Assembly (NCBI GenBank): GCA_044222395.1
Contig: JBGANK010000013.1
Coordinates: 10,125-74,124 of the forward strand
Source of the DNA: JAEUMD01 sp044222395
GTDB taxonomy: Bacteria > Pseudomonadota > Alphaproteobacteria > Rhizobiales > Hyphomicrobiaceae
DNA length: 64,000 bases
Direction of reading: 5' to 3'
The first letter of the stretch is position 1, and each line of letters opens with the position of its first letter. Position numbers and translations under genes: made by a program. This document shows, piece after piece, positions 1 to 8,457 of the stretch. Under the pieces are notes generated by a model. The model had not been told where the DNA came from. It searched no databases and saw nothing but the letters and a program-made list of their open reading frames with translations.

Positions 1-1
1 C

Positions 2-178
2 CGCGATCTTGGCCCCGGTCACACGATCGTGACTATTCTGTGCGACCTGGGCTACAGATATCAGTCGAAGCTGTTCAACGCAGATTTCCTCGACAGCAAG
101 GGGTTGCCGGTGCCGGCTTGGCTGCGCAGATCGAGATCAGACCTGCCGGTGGTATTCGATCCACCTCAGTCGAGTTGA
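2..178 (+). CDS. cysK: Cysteine synthase A, C-terminal end (partial)
   Basis: The window opens inside this gene; only the last 58 codons and the TGA at 176-178 are present. The translation contains GPGHTIVTILCDLG and then SKLFNADFL...LPVPAWL, which is the usual C-terminus of PLP-dependent O-acetylserine sulfhydrylase, the enzyme making cysteine from O-acetylserine and sulfide. The PLP lysine and substrate loops lie outside the window. It is followed in the same direction by a mercaptopyruvate sulfurtransferase, which makes sense for cysteine and sulfur metabolism. The family call rests on the recognisable tail only. Confidence 0.85.
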   Translation, partial: RDLGPGHTIVTILCDLGYRYQSKLFNADFLDSKGLPVPAWLRRSRSDLPVVFDPPQSS

Positions 179-272
179 CGATCGGCCCCGGCGAAAGCTA
201 CGCACGGGGGCAAGGCCGACCAACACACAGCGGCACCGATCGCTGCCACGACCATGAACCGGAGGACCAACC

Positions 273-1151
273 GTGCCCCTCAGCGCCAAGAACTGGATCG
301 TCGAGACGGAATGGCTCGCACAGCATCTGGACGCCCCCGACCTCGTCGTATTCGACGCCTCCTGGCATCTGCCTGATGCCAATCGCGATCCCAAAGCCGA
401 ATTCGAGGCCGCTCACATCCCCAACGCGCTGTTCTTCGACATCGACGATCTGGTCGATGAGAAATCCGATCTGCCGCACATGCTGCCGTCGACAGTCAAG
501 TTCGCGAGCCGCATGAAGAAGATGGGCGTGGGCGACGGCATGCGGATCGTGGTCTATGACGCTGACGGGCTTTATTCGGCAGCTCGCGCGTGGTGGACAT
601 TCCGCGTGATGGGCCATGAGGACGTCGCAGTGCTCAACGGCGGGCTGAAGAAATGGACAGCAGAGAACCGGCCCATCGAGGATGGGCCGACGCCCCGGCG
701 CTCGGAGCGGCACTACACGCCGAGACTCAATGCCGATCTCATCCGTGACATCGACGACATGCGCGCGCTTCTGCGCAATCCGACCGAGCAGATCGTCGAC
801 GCGCGCTCGCCGGGTCGCTTCGCTGGAACGGAACCGGAGCCGCGCGAAGGACTTCGCGGCGGGCACATCCCTGGCTCGCGCTCGGTCCACTACGAGCTGA
901 TGCTGCGGCCGGATGGTACGTTCAAATCGAAAGACGAGATCGCCAAGGTGTTTGCCGAGGCGGGGGTGGACCCGCACGCGCCCGTCGTCACGACGTGTGG
1001 ATCGGGCGTAACGGCTTCCATTCTCTCACTTGGGCTGGCACTGCTCGGTCAGACAAATGCCGCGGTCTACGACGGCAGCTGGGCGGAGTGGGGCAAGGAC
1101 AACGGTCTTCCGGTCGAGACCGGCGATGCAAAGGCGCTTGTTGCCGGCTGA
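273..1151 (+). CDS. sseA: 3-mercaptopyruvate / thiosulfate sulfurtransferase
   Basis: A 292-aa tandem-rhodanese protein. Domain 1 (about residues 8-130) is the inactive rhodanese repeat; domain 2 (about 155-280) carries the catalytic cysteine C242 in the loop CGSGVT, the form typical of mercaptopyruvate sulfurtransferases rather than the CRxGx[RT] loop of thiosulfate enzymes. It moves sulfane sulfur from 3-mercaptopyruvate to an acceptor in the cytoplasm. The start is GTG at 273 because GGAGGA at 261-266 sits six bases upstream. Full family length. It follows cysK by 94 bases and may be co-transcribed with it. Confidence 0.93.
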   Translation: MPLSAKNWIVETEWLAQHLDAPDLVVFDASWHLPDANRDPKAEFEAAHIPNALFFDIDDLVDEKSDLPHMLPSTVKFASRMKKMGVGDGMRIVVYDADGLYSAARAWWTFRVMGHEDVAVLNGGLKKWTAENRPIEDGPTPRRSERHYTPRLNADLIRDIDDMRALLRNPTEQIVDARSPGRFAGTEPEPREGLRGGHIPGSRSVHYELMLRPDGTFKSKDEIAKVFAEAGVDPHAPVVTTCGSGVTASILSLGLALLGQTNAAVYDGSWAEWGKDNGLPVETGDAKALVAG

Positions 1152-1461
1152 TGCGCGCTGACGGCGCGGCCAAAGTTGCAGCGTCAATCTCGCATCTCAT
1201 GCGGGAAGGGCGAGTTGCGGCATCCAAGTCAGGTGGCGTTGGGTTGCGGCGGCGGAAGTGGTGACGCTGCGTTAAGTGCCTAAGTCACATAACTTCCCAA
1301 TCGTAGATGCTAGCTGATATAGGTCAGCCGATCGAGTCGGTCAGCACTCGGGATCTGTCCGCGAGGCAGGCATCACGTGTTGAGCGGCGCGGTTCGACGA
1401 CAAGGCGCGAAAAAAAGGCGCCAGTGCACAAAGATGACTGAGCAAGGATGCGACAAGAACC
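1152..1461. other. Intergenic region of 310 bases, no gene seen
   Basis: Between sseA and the rhodanese gene. I see no reading frame with family resemblance, no tRNA fold and no convincing promoter boxes. It presumably holds the promoter of the downstream rhodanese gene. Confidence 0.5.
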
Positions 1462-1851
1462 ATGGAAATGACCGTCACAAAAATTCCCGACCGAGTCCAC
1501 CCCCAGCAAGCTTTTGATTTCATGAAGAATTCCGGCTTGGTGCTGATCGACATCCGAACCGAAGGCGAGTGGATGCGATCGGGCGTCGCGGAAGGCGCCG
1601 TGACGATGACCGCGGCTGGACCAGAGTTCGTCAATCACGTGCTGGAGCTGCTCGACGGTGACAAGGGCCGTCCGGTTGCGCTGATCTGCGCCTCTGGCAA
1701 CCGCTCCGCTCATGTGCAGCGCTTCATGCAACAGCTCGGCTTCACGCAGGTCGTCAACGTCGTGGAAGGCATGACGGGCGGCTTCGGCGCCGGGCCTGGC
1801 TGGATCCTGCGCGGGCTGCCGACCGTGCCCTACCACCATCGCCGGTCCTGA
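1462..1851 (+). CDS. Single-domain rhodanese-like sulfurtransferase
   Basis: A 129-aa protein that is one rhodanese domain (about residues 10-120). LVLIDIRTEGEW is the usual rhodanese strand-loop, and C76 in CASGNRS is the active-site persulfide cysteine. Single-domain rhodaneses carry sulfane sulfur to varied acceptors in the cytoplasm; the specific acceptor cannot be read here. There is no signal peptide. The start ATG at 1462 gives the normal length for the family. It is a standalone gene convergent with the pirin gene, with only 15 bases between the two stop codons. Confidence 0.88.
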   Translation: MEMTVTKIPDRVHPQQAFDFMKNSGLVLIDIRTEGEWMRSGVAEGAVTMTAAGPEFVNHVLELLDGDKGRPVALICASGNRSAHVQRFMQQLGFTQVVNVVEGMTGGFGAGPGWILRGLPTVPYHHRRS

Positions 1852-1866
1852 TCGGCGACAAGCTTA

Positions 1867-2784
1867 TCAATCTGGAAGCGGAATGAACTCCTGCTCGTCA
1901 CCCGGAACGAGCGGGAAGCGGCGCGCACGCCAGTCGGCCTTGGCTTCCTCCATGCGTTCTTTCGAAGACGAAACGAAGTTCCACCAGATGTGACGCGGAC
2001 CGTCCATCGGCTCGCCACCGAGCAGCACCAATCGCGCGTTGGATAGACCAAGAATGGAGATGCGGTCGCCAGGCTTGAAGACCAGGAGGCGGCCGGCACC
2101 GAACGTATCGCCGGCGATGTCAATCTCACCAGATACAACGAACACCGCGCGCTCGTCATAGTCGGCATCAAGAGGCAGAATGGCGCCCGGTGCCAGCACG
2201 GCCTCGGCAAAGAAGCAAGGATGGGGGAAGCGGGCTGGAGATGTCTGGCCGTAGAGCGATCCCAGCACGAGGCTCACGCGCTTGCCTTCACCGGTGATGC
2301 GCGGCAATGCCTCGCGGTCATGATGCGCGAACGACGGCGCCCTCTCCTCGTGCTCTTTGGGGAGTGCCGCCCAAGCCTGAATGCCGGACAAGCGGGACGG
2401 TTTGCTGCGTTCGCCCGAGGGTGTGCGTTCCGAGTGAACGATGCCGCGACCTGCCGACATGAGGTTGAGCTCTCCGGCGCGGATCAGTTGCGCCGTCGCG
2501 AGACTGTCGCGATGCATGAGTTCGCCTTCAAACAGGTAGGTGACGGTGGTCAGTCCAATGTGGGGATGGGGGCGAACATCGATACCGTTGCCGATGAGGA
2601 AGTCGGCCGGTCCCATCTGGTCAAAGAAGATGAAGGGGCCGACCATCTGGCGACCCGCTGCAGGGAGCGCGCGGCGCACCGTAAAGCCGCCGAGATCTCG
2701 GAGGCTTGGCACGATCACCTGCTCGATCGCATCGCATGTGGCGGGATCGCCAGTTACGGGATCGTTCTCGGGCCGTCTGCTCAC
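1867..2784 (-). CDS. Pirin family protein
   Basis: A 305-aa bicupin. The N-terminal cupin shows the four pirin metal ligands H73 and H75 (HPHIGL), H117 and E119 (IVHSER), so an iron-binding site is expected. The C-terminal cupin (about 180-290) matches the pirin_C arrangement. Bacterial pirins include quercetin 2,3-dioxygenases and redox-responsive regulators; substrate or partner cannot be told from sequence. The start is GTG at 2784 with AAGGA about nine bases upstream. Length is typical. It is likely monocistronic. Confidence 0.88.
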   Translation of the reverse strand: MSRRPENDPVTGDPATCDAIEQVIVPSLRDLGGFTVRRALPAAGRQMVGPFIFFDQMGPADFLIGNGIDVRPHPHIGLTTVTYLFEGELMHRDSLATAQLIRAGELNLMSAGRGIVHSERTPSGERSKPSRLSGIQAWAALPKEHEERAPSFAHHDREALPRITGEGKRVSLVLGSLYGQTSPARFPHPCFFAEAVLAPGAILPLDADYDERAVFVVSGEIDIAGDTFGAGRLLVFKPGDRISILGLSNARLVLLGGEPMDGPRHIWWNFVSSSKERMEEAKADWRARRFPLVPGDEQEFIPLPD

Positions 2785-2924
2785 TCATCACCATCCTTGC
2801 GCGGATCCAGCTGCTGACTTCCGCAGCTTGCCACACCAGCCAAGTTGACGCCGCAGCCGGCGCTCGTCAAATGGCCTTAGCGTGATCGGAGCGTGCCTAG
2901 CTCACGTATCGCTCGAGACCCTGA

Positions 2925-4397
2925 TTAGAGTCCATTGAGAAATTCGATGAGCGCATTGCGGTCGTCGCCTGAAAGCCGGCGATACCCCTCGCGCGCCCGC
3001 AGACCTTCGCCGCCATGCCAGAGGATCGCCTCCTCGATGGTGCGTGCGCGGCCGTCGTGCAGCAGACCATCGATGTGTCCTGCGGCGATGTCGTCGAGGC
3101 GTGCGCTCAAACCCCACAGCGGTGCAGTTCGCCACAAGCGTTGCTCCAAATTGGCGCGGTCACCGCCTGGATCGGCGAGGTCGTCGCCCATGTCGTGCAG
3201 CAAGAGGTCGGAGAAGACGTCGACAGGCTTAGAAGACAGGTGAGGCGTGGCCGGCAGCTCAGGCGTGACGAACCTCTCGCGGTGACAGGAGGGACAGCCC
3301 AGCGCCAAGAACTGCGCCCTGCCGGCAGACCCCGGCGATGCTGTTCCTGTCTGCTGGCCGGCCTGCAGCGCCGGGGGCGGCAATCCCTCAAGATACGCGC
3401 GGACCAGCTCGACCTCGCGGACGCTGACCTCGAGCCCGTCTTTGGCTGCGGACGCGCCGTTCGGCGCATTGCGGCAGGCGATCTCAGCTTGCGTGCAGTC
3501 GCCCGATGCAGCGGGATAGATCGCCGTCGACAGGCCCATGTCGAGGTGGAACGCCGAAGAGATCTGTTCATCAAGCGTTGCAGCAGACGCCTTCCAACCG
3601 AAGCGCGTCATGCGTTGCGCACCAGTGCTTGCGTCGCGGCGTGTCGCGAGCCGCCCGGCGATGCCATCGCCGTCGCGGTCGTCCGGGTCGGCGCCAGCAG
3701 CGATATCCGTGTCGGCGATGGCAGCGATCAGCCCGATGCCTGCCAGCTGCGGTGGGCGACGCAGCGACATCACGGCAGCTGGATCGATCGGTCCGTGCGC
3801 GAGGTCGGCAACCTGAACTTCGGGCCGGCGCAGCGTCACGGTGGACCCATCCTCCGTGCGAGCCTGTTCGCTCGTCCAGGCAACAACGAGCCGCCCTTCC
3901 GGGATATGACCTGCGATGGCACGCTCTTGCAGCTGAGACCCGTAATTTGGCTCGGCTTGCAAATCGCCCGTGGACGTGCCTTTCGCCGCAGCATCCGCGC
4001 CTCGTCGAGCAGCCGGCATCGACAGACGAAGGACGCGCGTGACGCTTTCAGACATGCCGTTGACGTCGCGCCGTGCGTCGAGCGGATGGCAGGCGGCGCA
4101 GCTCGACGCGCTGAAGAGGGGGCCGAGCCCGTCGGCGCCGTCCGAGACATCGGGTGCAGGCTTCCACGTCGCCCTGAAAATCGCCTCGCCGATGAGAAAG
4201 CGTGCTGCGGCCGCCGCTGGCATGTCCGGAAGCTGATCGATATTCGTCACGCGATCGGCTGCGGGTTGGCGCTGGTCGGCCATTACATTTTGCAGCAGCG
4301 AGACAAACAGCGCGAAGACGACAGCCAGGGCCGCCGGACCTTGGCGCGCACGTTGTCGCGCGACCCCTAACCCATCGATTTCGGATTTCTGCTGCAT
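2925..4397 (-). CDS. Di-heme oxidoreductase, DUF1111 family (putative peroxidase-like)
   Basis: A 490-aa exported protein with an N-terminal hydrophobic segment (about residues 22-40, ending AVVFALFVSLLQNVMA) that should act as a signal sequence. It has two CxxCH heme sites: C100-C103-H104 (SCAACH) and CPSCH near residue 367-372. The spacing and RFLIG...FRATW segment fit the DUF1111 'thiol oxidoreductase-like' di-heme family related to MauG and cytochrome c peroxidase. It is periplasmic, so it depends on the Ccm cytochrome maturation system, some of which is encoded at 24-28 kb. No partner gene (for example an imelysin) is adjacent, so its electron donor is unknown. Confidence 0.85.
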   Translation of the reverse strand: MQQKSEIDGLGVARQRARQGPAALAVVFALFVSLLQNVMADQRQPAADRVTNIDQLPDMPAAAAARFLIGEAIFRATWKPAPDVSDGADGLGPLFSASSCAACHPLDARRDVNGMSESVTRVLRLSMPAARRGADAAAKGTSTGDLQAEPNYGSQLQERAIAGHIPEGRLVVAWTSEQARTEDGSTVTLRRPEVQVADLAHGPIDPAAVMSLRRPPQLAGIGLIAAIADTDIAAGADPDDRDGDGIAGRLATRRDASTGAQRMTRFGWKASAATLDEQISSAFHLDMGLSTAIYPAASGDCTQAEIACRNAPNGASAAKDGLEVSVREVELVRAYLEGLPPPALQAGQQTGTASPGSAGRAQFLALGCPSCHRERFVTPELPATPHLSSKPVDVFSDLLLHDMGDDLADPGGDRANLEQRLWRTAPLWGLSARLDDIAAGHIDGLLHDGRARTIEEAILWHGGEGLRAREGYRRLSGDDRNALIEFLNGL

Positions 4398-4503
4398 GGC
4401 TCTCGTGGTTTGTCGAATACCATCACCAGGACCCGCTTACTATCTGATGTCCCTGGATCACGCTCGCCGCGCTTAGTCAGGGACTCAGATATCCGGCACC
4501 AGA

Positions 4504-5460
4504 GTGAAAAGTATCGTTGGCGCCAAACCACGCCTCAAGTCTGTCCTGATGCTATGGTGCAACCGTTGTGACCAAAGGTGCACGAAGCCGCGCTGCTGGC
4601 GAACCAAGGTCAGAATAGTATTATCATTCGGGTGCGTGCATTTATTCTCCCAGCGGAATGCTACGCGTCATCGTAAATTTTGCGAGGGACCGATCGGCCA
4701 GACAGTGGGAACGGAAGCGACCAACCCCCGAGACTTTGTCGACAACCCGCGCCTGCCGGGGTGCGCTCTGGTCAGGCGCGGCCTCGTGGCAGTGACACTT
4801 GGCGCGACCGCGCTGATGCTTGGCTGGCTGCTGATCGGCCTGCTGACGCAGGGGGGATTGGCGGCCATCGATCACGCGGTGCTGGAAGCGCTGCATAGCG
4901 ACCAGGATCCCAATGATCCGATCGGCCCGGCTTGGCTGGAAAGTGCCATGCGCGACATCAGCGCACTGGGCAGCAACACCATCGTGGCGTGCCTTGCGAT
5001 CATCGGTGGCGTCCTGCTTGCGCTGACGCATCGCCTGGGCCCTGGCGTGCTGTTGGTAACGACGACTTTTGCCGCCTTCGTCATCAACGTGGTTCTCAAG
5101 GTTCTGTTCGAGCGCGATCGACCCGACTTCCTGTCGCAGACCTTGCTGATCGAGACGTCGAGCTTTCCCAGCAGCCATGCCATGCTGTCGACAGTTCTTT
5201 ACCTGCTCATTGCAGCCATTGCCACGCGCGAGATCGCCGACAAGCGCCTGGGAACAGGCCTGATCGCGCTTGGAACGATCGTTGCCGCCATGGTCGGCCT
5301 CACGCGCGTTTACCTTGGAGCACATTGGCCGAGCGACGTTCTGGCGGGCTGGCTGATCGGCGCGGGCATTGCGCTTGCTGCATGGCAAATGGCGCGTGCG
5401 CCGACGTCACCGGAAGATGCCAGCGCACGGCGGAACCGATCGCATGATCTCACCACCTGA
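4504..5460 (+). CDS. PAP2 superfamily phosphatase, integral membrane
   Basis: A membrane protein of the phosphatidic-acid-phosphatase type 2 family. The three phosphatase motifs are present: K...RP in KVLFERDRP, SSFPSSHA (a PSSH variant of PSGH), and R-V-Y-LGAHWPSD with the catalytic His and Asp. At least five hydrophobic helices are visible. It probably dephosphorylates a lipid phosphate such as undecaprenyl pyrophosphate or phosphatidate at the inner membrane. The start is uncertain: GTG 4504 lacks a clear ribosome site, and the first ~65 residues (Cys- and Arg-rich) do not look like protein; GTG 4705 gives a more typical ~250 aa. The C-terminal boundary is secure. Confidence 0.85.
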   Translation: MKSIVGAKPRLKSVLMLWCNRCDQRCTKPRCWRTKVRIVLSFGCVHLFSQRNATRHRKFCEGPIGQTVGTEATNPRDFVDNPRLPGCALVRRGLVAVTLGATALMLGWLLIGLLTQGGLAAIDHAVLEALHSDQDPNDPIGPAWLESAMRDISALGSNTIVACLAIIGGVLLALTHRLGPGVLLVTTTFAAFVINVVLKVLFERDRPDFLSQTLLIETSSFPSSHAMLSTVLYLLIAAIATREIADKRLGTGLIALGTIVAAMVGLTRVYLGAHWPSDVLAGWLIGAGIALAAWQMARAPTSPEDASARRNRSHDLTT

Positions 5461-5596
5461 CCAACATCAAGTCACGGCATGTAGCAGTCGGGTATGGGCC
5501 ATGCGGCGCTGATGACTTGCTTGCTGCGCCATCCTCTACTTGCCGATCCGCCACTTGCAAGGATGCAGCGGTGGCGAGGCCTGCCGGAGAATGCGA

Positions 5597-5926
5597 ATGT
5601 CGAATGAGATGATCGGGCACAATGCCCGCGGCGTCACGCTGAACGTCGAGGCGCGCTTCTTCAACAGCCTTGCAAAGTACAGCGGGGTCGATGGCGTATC
5701 ACGCAAGCTGGAACTGAAGGCCGGGACGACTGTCGGCGACATCATCCGCATGTTTGCGCTGCCGCGGGCCGACATCTATCTGGTGCTCCGCAATGGCCGC
5801 GACATCACGCCGGGGCTTTATCAAGGTGGTGTCATCAACGAGGACGTGGCGCTCGATGATGGAGATGTGATCGCTTTCTCGGGGCCGGTTCCCTACAGCT
5901 ACGGCTATGGCGCGCCTGTCGTGTGA
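5597..5926 (+). CDS. MoaD/ThiS-like beta-grasp protein without the GG tail
   Basis: A 109-aa protein. VTLNVEARFFNSLAKYSG, AGTTVGDIIRMF and DDGDVIAFSGPV follow the beta-grasp pattern of sulfur-carrier proteins (MoaD, ThiS and relatives). The carriers are activated at a C-terminal Gly-Gly; this one instead ends PYSYGYGAPVV, so classical adenylation and thiocarboxylation seem impossible. Start ATG 5597 is chosen because CGGAGA at 5585-5590 sits six bases upstream; ATG 5591 is also in frame. No moaE or thiG neighbour is present. It could be a scaffold or regulatory relative rather than a sulfur donor. Confidence 0.75.
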   Translation: MSNEMIGHNARGVTLNVEARFFNSLAKYSGVDGVSRKLELKAGTTVGDIIRMFALPRADIYLVLRNGRDITPGLYQGGVINEDVALDDGDVIAFSGPVPYSYGYGAPVV

Positions 5927-6317
5927 AACGCATCGCTCAGCAGCGTCTCTCGCGCGCCGAATGCGAATATTCGAAATCATTAATGTAAGTTTTCCACCCC
6001 GGGCACTCGCGCGCTGCTTGGTCGCACTTGCTGCGGGGTTTGATGATCGCCAACATGGCACCACATAGGTGCGTTCGATTGCCCATCGAATGCTGTGCTT
6101 GGCGATCCGAGATCGCGCCGCTGGCACCGGACAATTCCCGATAGCCATCGGCGTCTCGCTTGATCCGTCGGGCGTGGGGCGAAGGCTTGTCCAATGCCGC
6201 GATTGGATCGAACACACAAGGCGTGCGCTCCAGGACCCAAGCCCAAGCTGGCGTCTTGCGGTGGCAGGCAGGACTCAACTTCAATGCGCCGTCATCGAGG
6301 CGCTTGAGGAGGTCATG
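5927..6317. other. Intergenic region of 391 bases, no supported gene
   Basis: It opens with an AT-rich patch (about 5960-5995) that may hold a promoter. Open frames run through it on both strands, but none resembles a protein I recognise or has a ribosome site. Confidence 0.45.
6307..6312 (+). promoter_or_regulatory. Ribosome binding site AGGAGG deciding the DUF6455 start
   Basis: A perfect AGGAGG, five bases before ATG 6318 and two before ATG 6315. It argues that translation starts here, although the frame is open back to 6069. Confidence 0.75.
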
Positions 6318-6578
6318 ATGATCCGACCGATGGTTGACCACGTCGCCCAACGTGAGCTGCGACTGGCGGAGATGATCGAGCGGATGGGCGTTGATCCGAG
6401 CCGGCTGAGGCGCGGTTCGCATGGCGAGGCTTTTGCGCTGGCCAGCTGGAATTGCGTGCGATGTTCACATCCCACCGCATGCAGTGAGTGGATCGACAGC
6501 CTGGCGGCGGGGCCAGTTGTGCCCCCGCACTTCTGTCCCAACTGCGATCTTCTGAAGTCGTATATCATTCAGCCTTGA
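6318..6578 (+). CDS. DUF6455 family small cysteine-rich protein
   Basis: An 86-aa protein. RLAEMIERMGVDP, WNCVRCSHPTACSEWID and PPHFCPNCDLL are the layout of the alphaproteobacterial DUF6455 family, whose function is not established. Five cysteines, two of them in CxxC pairs, suggest metal or Fe-S binding, but this is inference. The strong ribosome site fixes the start at ATG 6318; the frame upstream of it has no family resemblance. It stands alone between two unrelated genes. Confidence 0.75.
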   Translation: MIRPMVDHVAQRELRLAEMIERMGVDPSRLRRGSHGEAFALASWNCVRCSHPTACSEWIDSLAAGPVVPPHFCPNCDLLKSYIIQP

Positions 6579-6668
6579 TTGGGCTTCAGCGTTGTTGCGC
6601 TCACCACGGGACGACTCTATCTCAGGGCGAACACTCGTTGAGCCTACGATCGCGGGTGAGCACGCGCG

Positions 6669-8156
6669 TCAGGTGCCGCAGAAGGTTTCGCGGACGATCT
6701 CATCAGGATGTGGCGGCGCCGCGTAGCGCTCACGACCGGGCTGGTCGTCGAAGGGGCGGGACAGCACATCCAGCAACGCCTCGAACGGCGTGAAGTCGCC
6801 GCGGTCGACGGCGGCGGCGATGGCTTCCTCGACCAGATGGTTGCGGGGAATGTAGGCGGGATTGACGGCGTGCATGCGGCTGCGCGTTTCTGCGTCCGGG
6901 CGGCCCTCCGAGGAAACACGCGTGCGCCACGCGTCGAGCCACCCGTCGAAACCTTCGCCATTTTGGAACATCGCCCGCAGGGGTTTATCGTCCGTAGCAT
7001 CTCCCAGCGCGTCACCCAGCCTTCGGAACGTGAGTGTGAAATCGGCGTCAGCGGCGCGCATGAGCGTCAACAGCCGCGTCAGGAGCGCACTGTCGTCGGC
7101 ATCCTCGCGGGCAAGTCCGAGCTTGGCCCTCAGCCCCTGTGTGTAACGTGCCGTGAATTGCGCGGGGAAGCGATCGAGAACCTCGGTTGCTGCGGCAATC
7201 GCCTGCTGCTGCTCGTTGTCGATCAGCGGCAACAGCGTCTCAGCCAGGCGTGCGAGGTTCCATTGGGCGATGGCGGGCTGTGCTCCGTAGGCATAGCGCC
7301 CGTTATGATCAATCGAGCTGAAGACCGTGTTGGGATCGAAGGCATCCATGAACGCGCACGGGCCATAGTCGATGGTCTCGCCGGCAATCGACATGTTGTC
7401 GGTGTTCATGACGCCATGAATGAAACCGACCAGCAGCCATGACGCGACAAGCTTGGCCTGGCGCTCGGCGACGTTTGCGATCAGCGCCAGATAAGGCTGC
7501 TCGGTGTGCTTCAATTCCGGATAGTGACGCTCGATGACGTGGTCGGCGAGCAGCCGCAGACCTTCGACATCGTCGCGTGCAGCGAAATACTCGAACGTGC
7601 CGATGCGGATGTGACTTTGTGCGACGCGGGTGAGCACCGCACCTGGCAGCGGCGCCTCGCGGAACACATAGTCGCCGGTGCTTACGGCAGCGAGCGTGCG
7701 CGTGGTCGGGATACCGAGTGCCGCCATCGCCTCGCTGACGATGTACTCGCGCATTACCGGACCCAGCGCGGCGCGGCCATCACCTCGTCGCGAATATGGT
7801 GTCGGACCGGCGCCCTTGAGCTGGATATCGCGCCGCTTTCCGTCGCGACCGATCACCTCGCCGAGCAGAATGGCGCGCCCATCGCCCAACTGCGGTACGA
7901 AGCCACCGAACTGGTGGCCGGCGTAGGCCATGGCGATCGGATGGGCGCCTTCCGGCACGCGGTTTCCGGCAAGCATTGCGACCCCGTCGGCGGAGGCCAG
8001 TGCGTTGGGATCGAGCCCCAACAGCTCAGCGAGATTCGCGTTGACCCTGATCAGGCGGGGCGCCTTCACGGGCGTAGGGGCAAGACGCGCATAGAAGCGG
8101 TCGGGCAACCGCTGGTAGCTGTTGTCGAAAGCAAATGTCGGTGCTGCGGTTTCCAT
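6669..8156 (-). CDS. selO: Protein adenylyltransferase SelO (YdiU/UPF0061)
   Basis: A 495-aa pseudokinase of the SelO family, which transfers AMP from ATP to protein Ser/Thr/Tyr side chains and is linked to oxidative stress. The family blocks are present: YAGHQFGGFVPQLGDGRA, QLKGAGPTPYSRRGDGRA, and SEAMAALGIPTTRTLA. The C-terminus ends TFCGT; this cysteine occupies the place of selenocysteine in animal SelO, as is normal in bacteria. Length is typical. The start is ATG 8156, and the gene is divergent from pepN across a 301-base region. Confidence 0.94.
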   Translation of the reverse strand: METAAPTFAFDNSYQRLPDRFYARLAPTPVKAPRLIRVNANLAELLGLDPNALASADGVAMLAGNRVPEGAHPIAMAYAGHQFGGFVPQLGDGRAILLGEVIGRDGKRRDIQLKGAGPTPYSRRGDGRAALGPVMREYIVSEAMAALGIPTTRTLAAVSTGDYVFREAPLPGAVLTRVAQSHIRIGTFEYFAARDDVEGLRLLADHVIERHYPELKHTEQPYLALIANVAERQAKLVASWLLVGFIHGVMNTDNMSIAGETIDYGPCAFMDAFDPNTVFSSIDHNGRYAYGAQPAIAQWNLARLAETLLPLIDNEQQQAIAAATEVLDRFPAQFTARYTQGLRAKLGLAREDADDSALLTRLLTLMRAADADFTLTFRRLGDALGDATDDKPLRAMFQNGEGFDGWLDAWRTRVSSEGRPDAETRSRMHAVNPAYIPRNHLVEEAIAAAVDRGDFTPFEALLDVLSRPFDDQPGRERYAAPPHPDEIVRETFCGT

Positions 8157-8457
8157 CGCTGGCTTTTTCGCTTTCGGTTGCGGGGCCCGTGTTGCCAGGA
8201 CTTGCAGCGGCTTCGGGATCGGCTGCGGACCGTCATCTAATCAGGGCCGACCTATCAGACAAGGTGGCGCGACTGCTCGCGGCTGACCTAGAGGCCTACT
8301 GTGTGCGCGCCATTGTGGCCTTCAAGTTAAGGGCGAATGAAGGCTTCGGGCAACGAATTATGTGCTACGAGGCCGGATTGCCATATCACCTGGCCGCCGG
8401 AGGATGGCATTCTTTCCGGACACGGACACTGCCGCGCCCACCAGAGACAGATCTGCA
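8157..8457. other. Divergent intergenic region between selO and pepN
   Basis: 301 bases that must contain the promoters of both divergent genes. I could not pick boxes with confidence. The frames that run through it have no family resemblance. Confidence 0.45.

Noticed and set aside
3015..4370. A 451-codon plus-strand open frame
   Set aside because: Antisense to the di-heme protein, whose CxxCH sites and signal sequence are convincing.
5937..6422. A 161-codon minus-strand open frame in the gap before DUF6455
   Set aside because: No family resemblance, and it overlaps the start and strong ribosome site of the DUF6455 gene.
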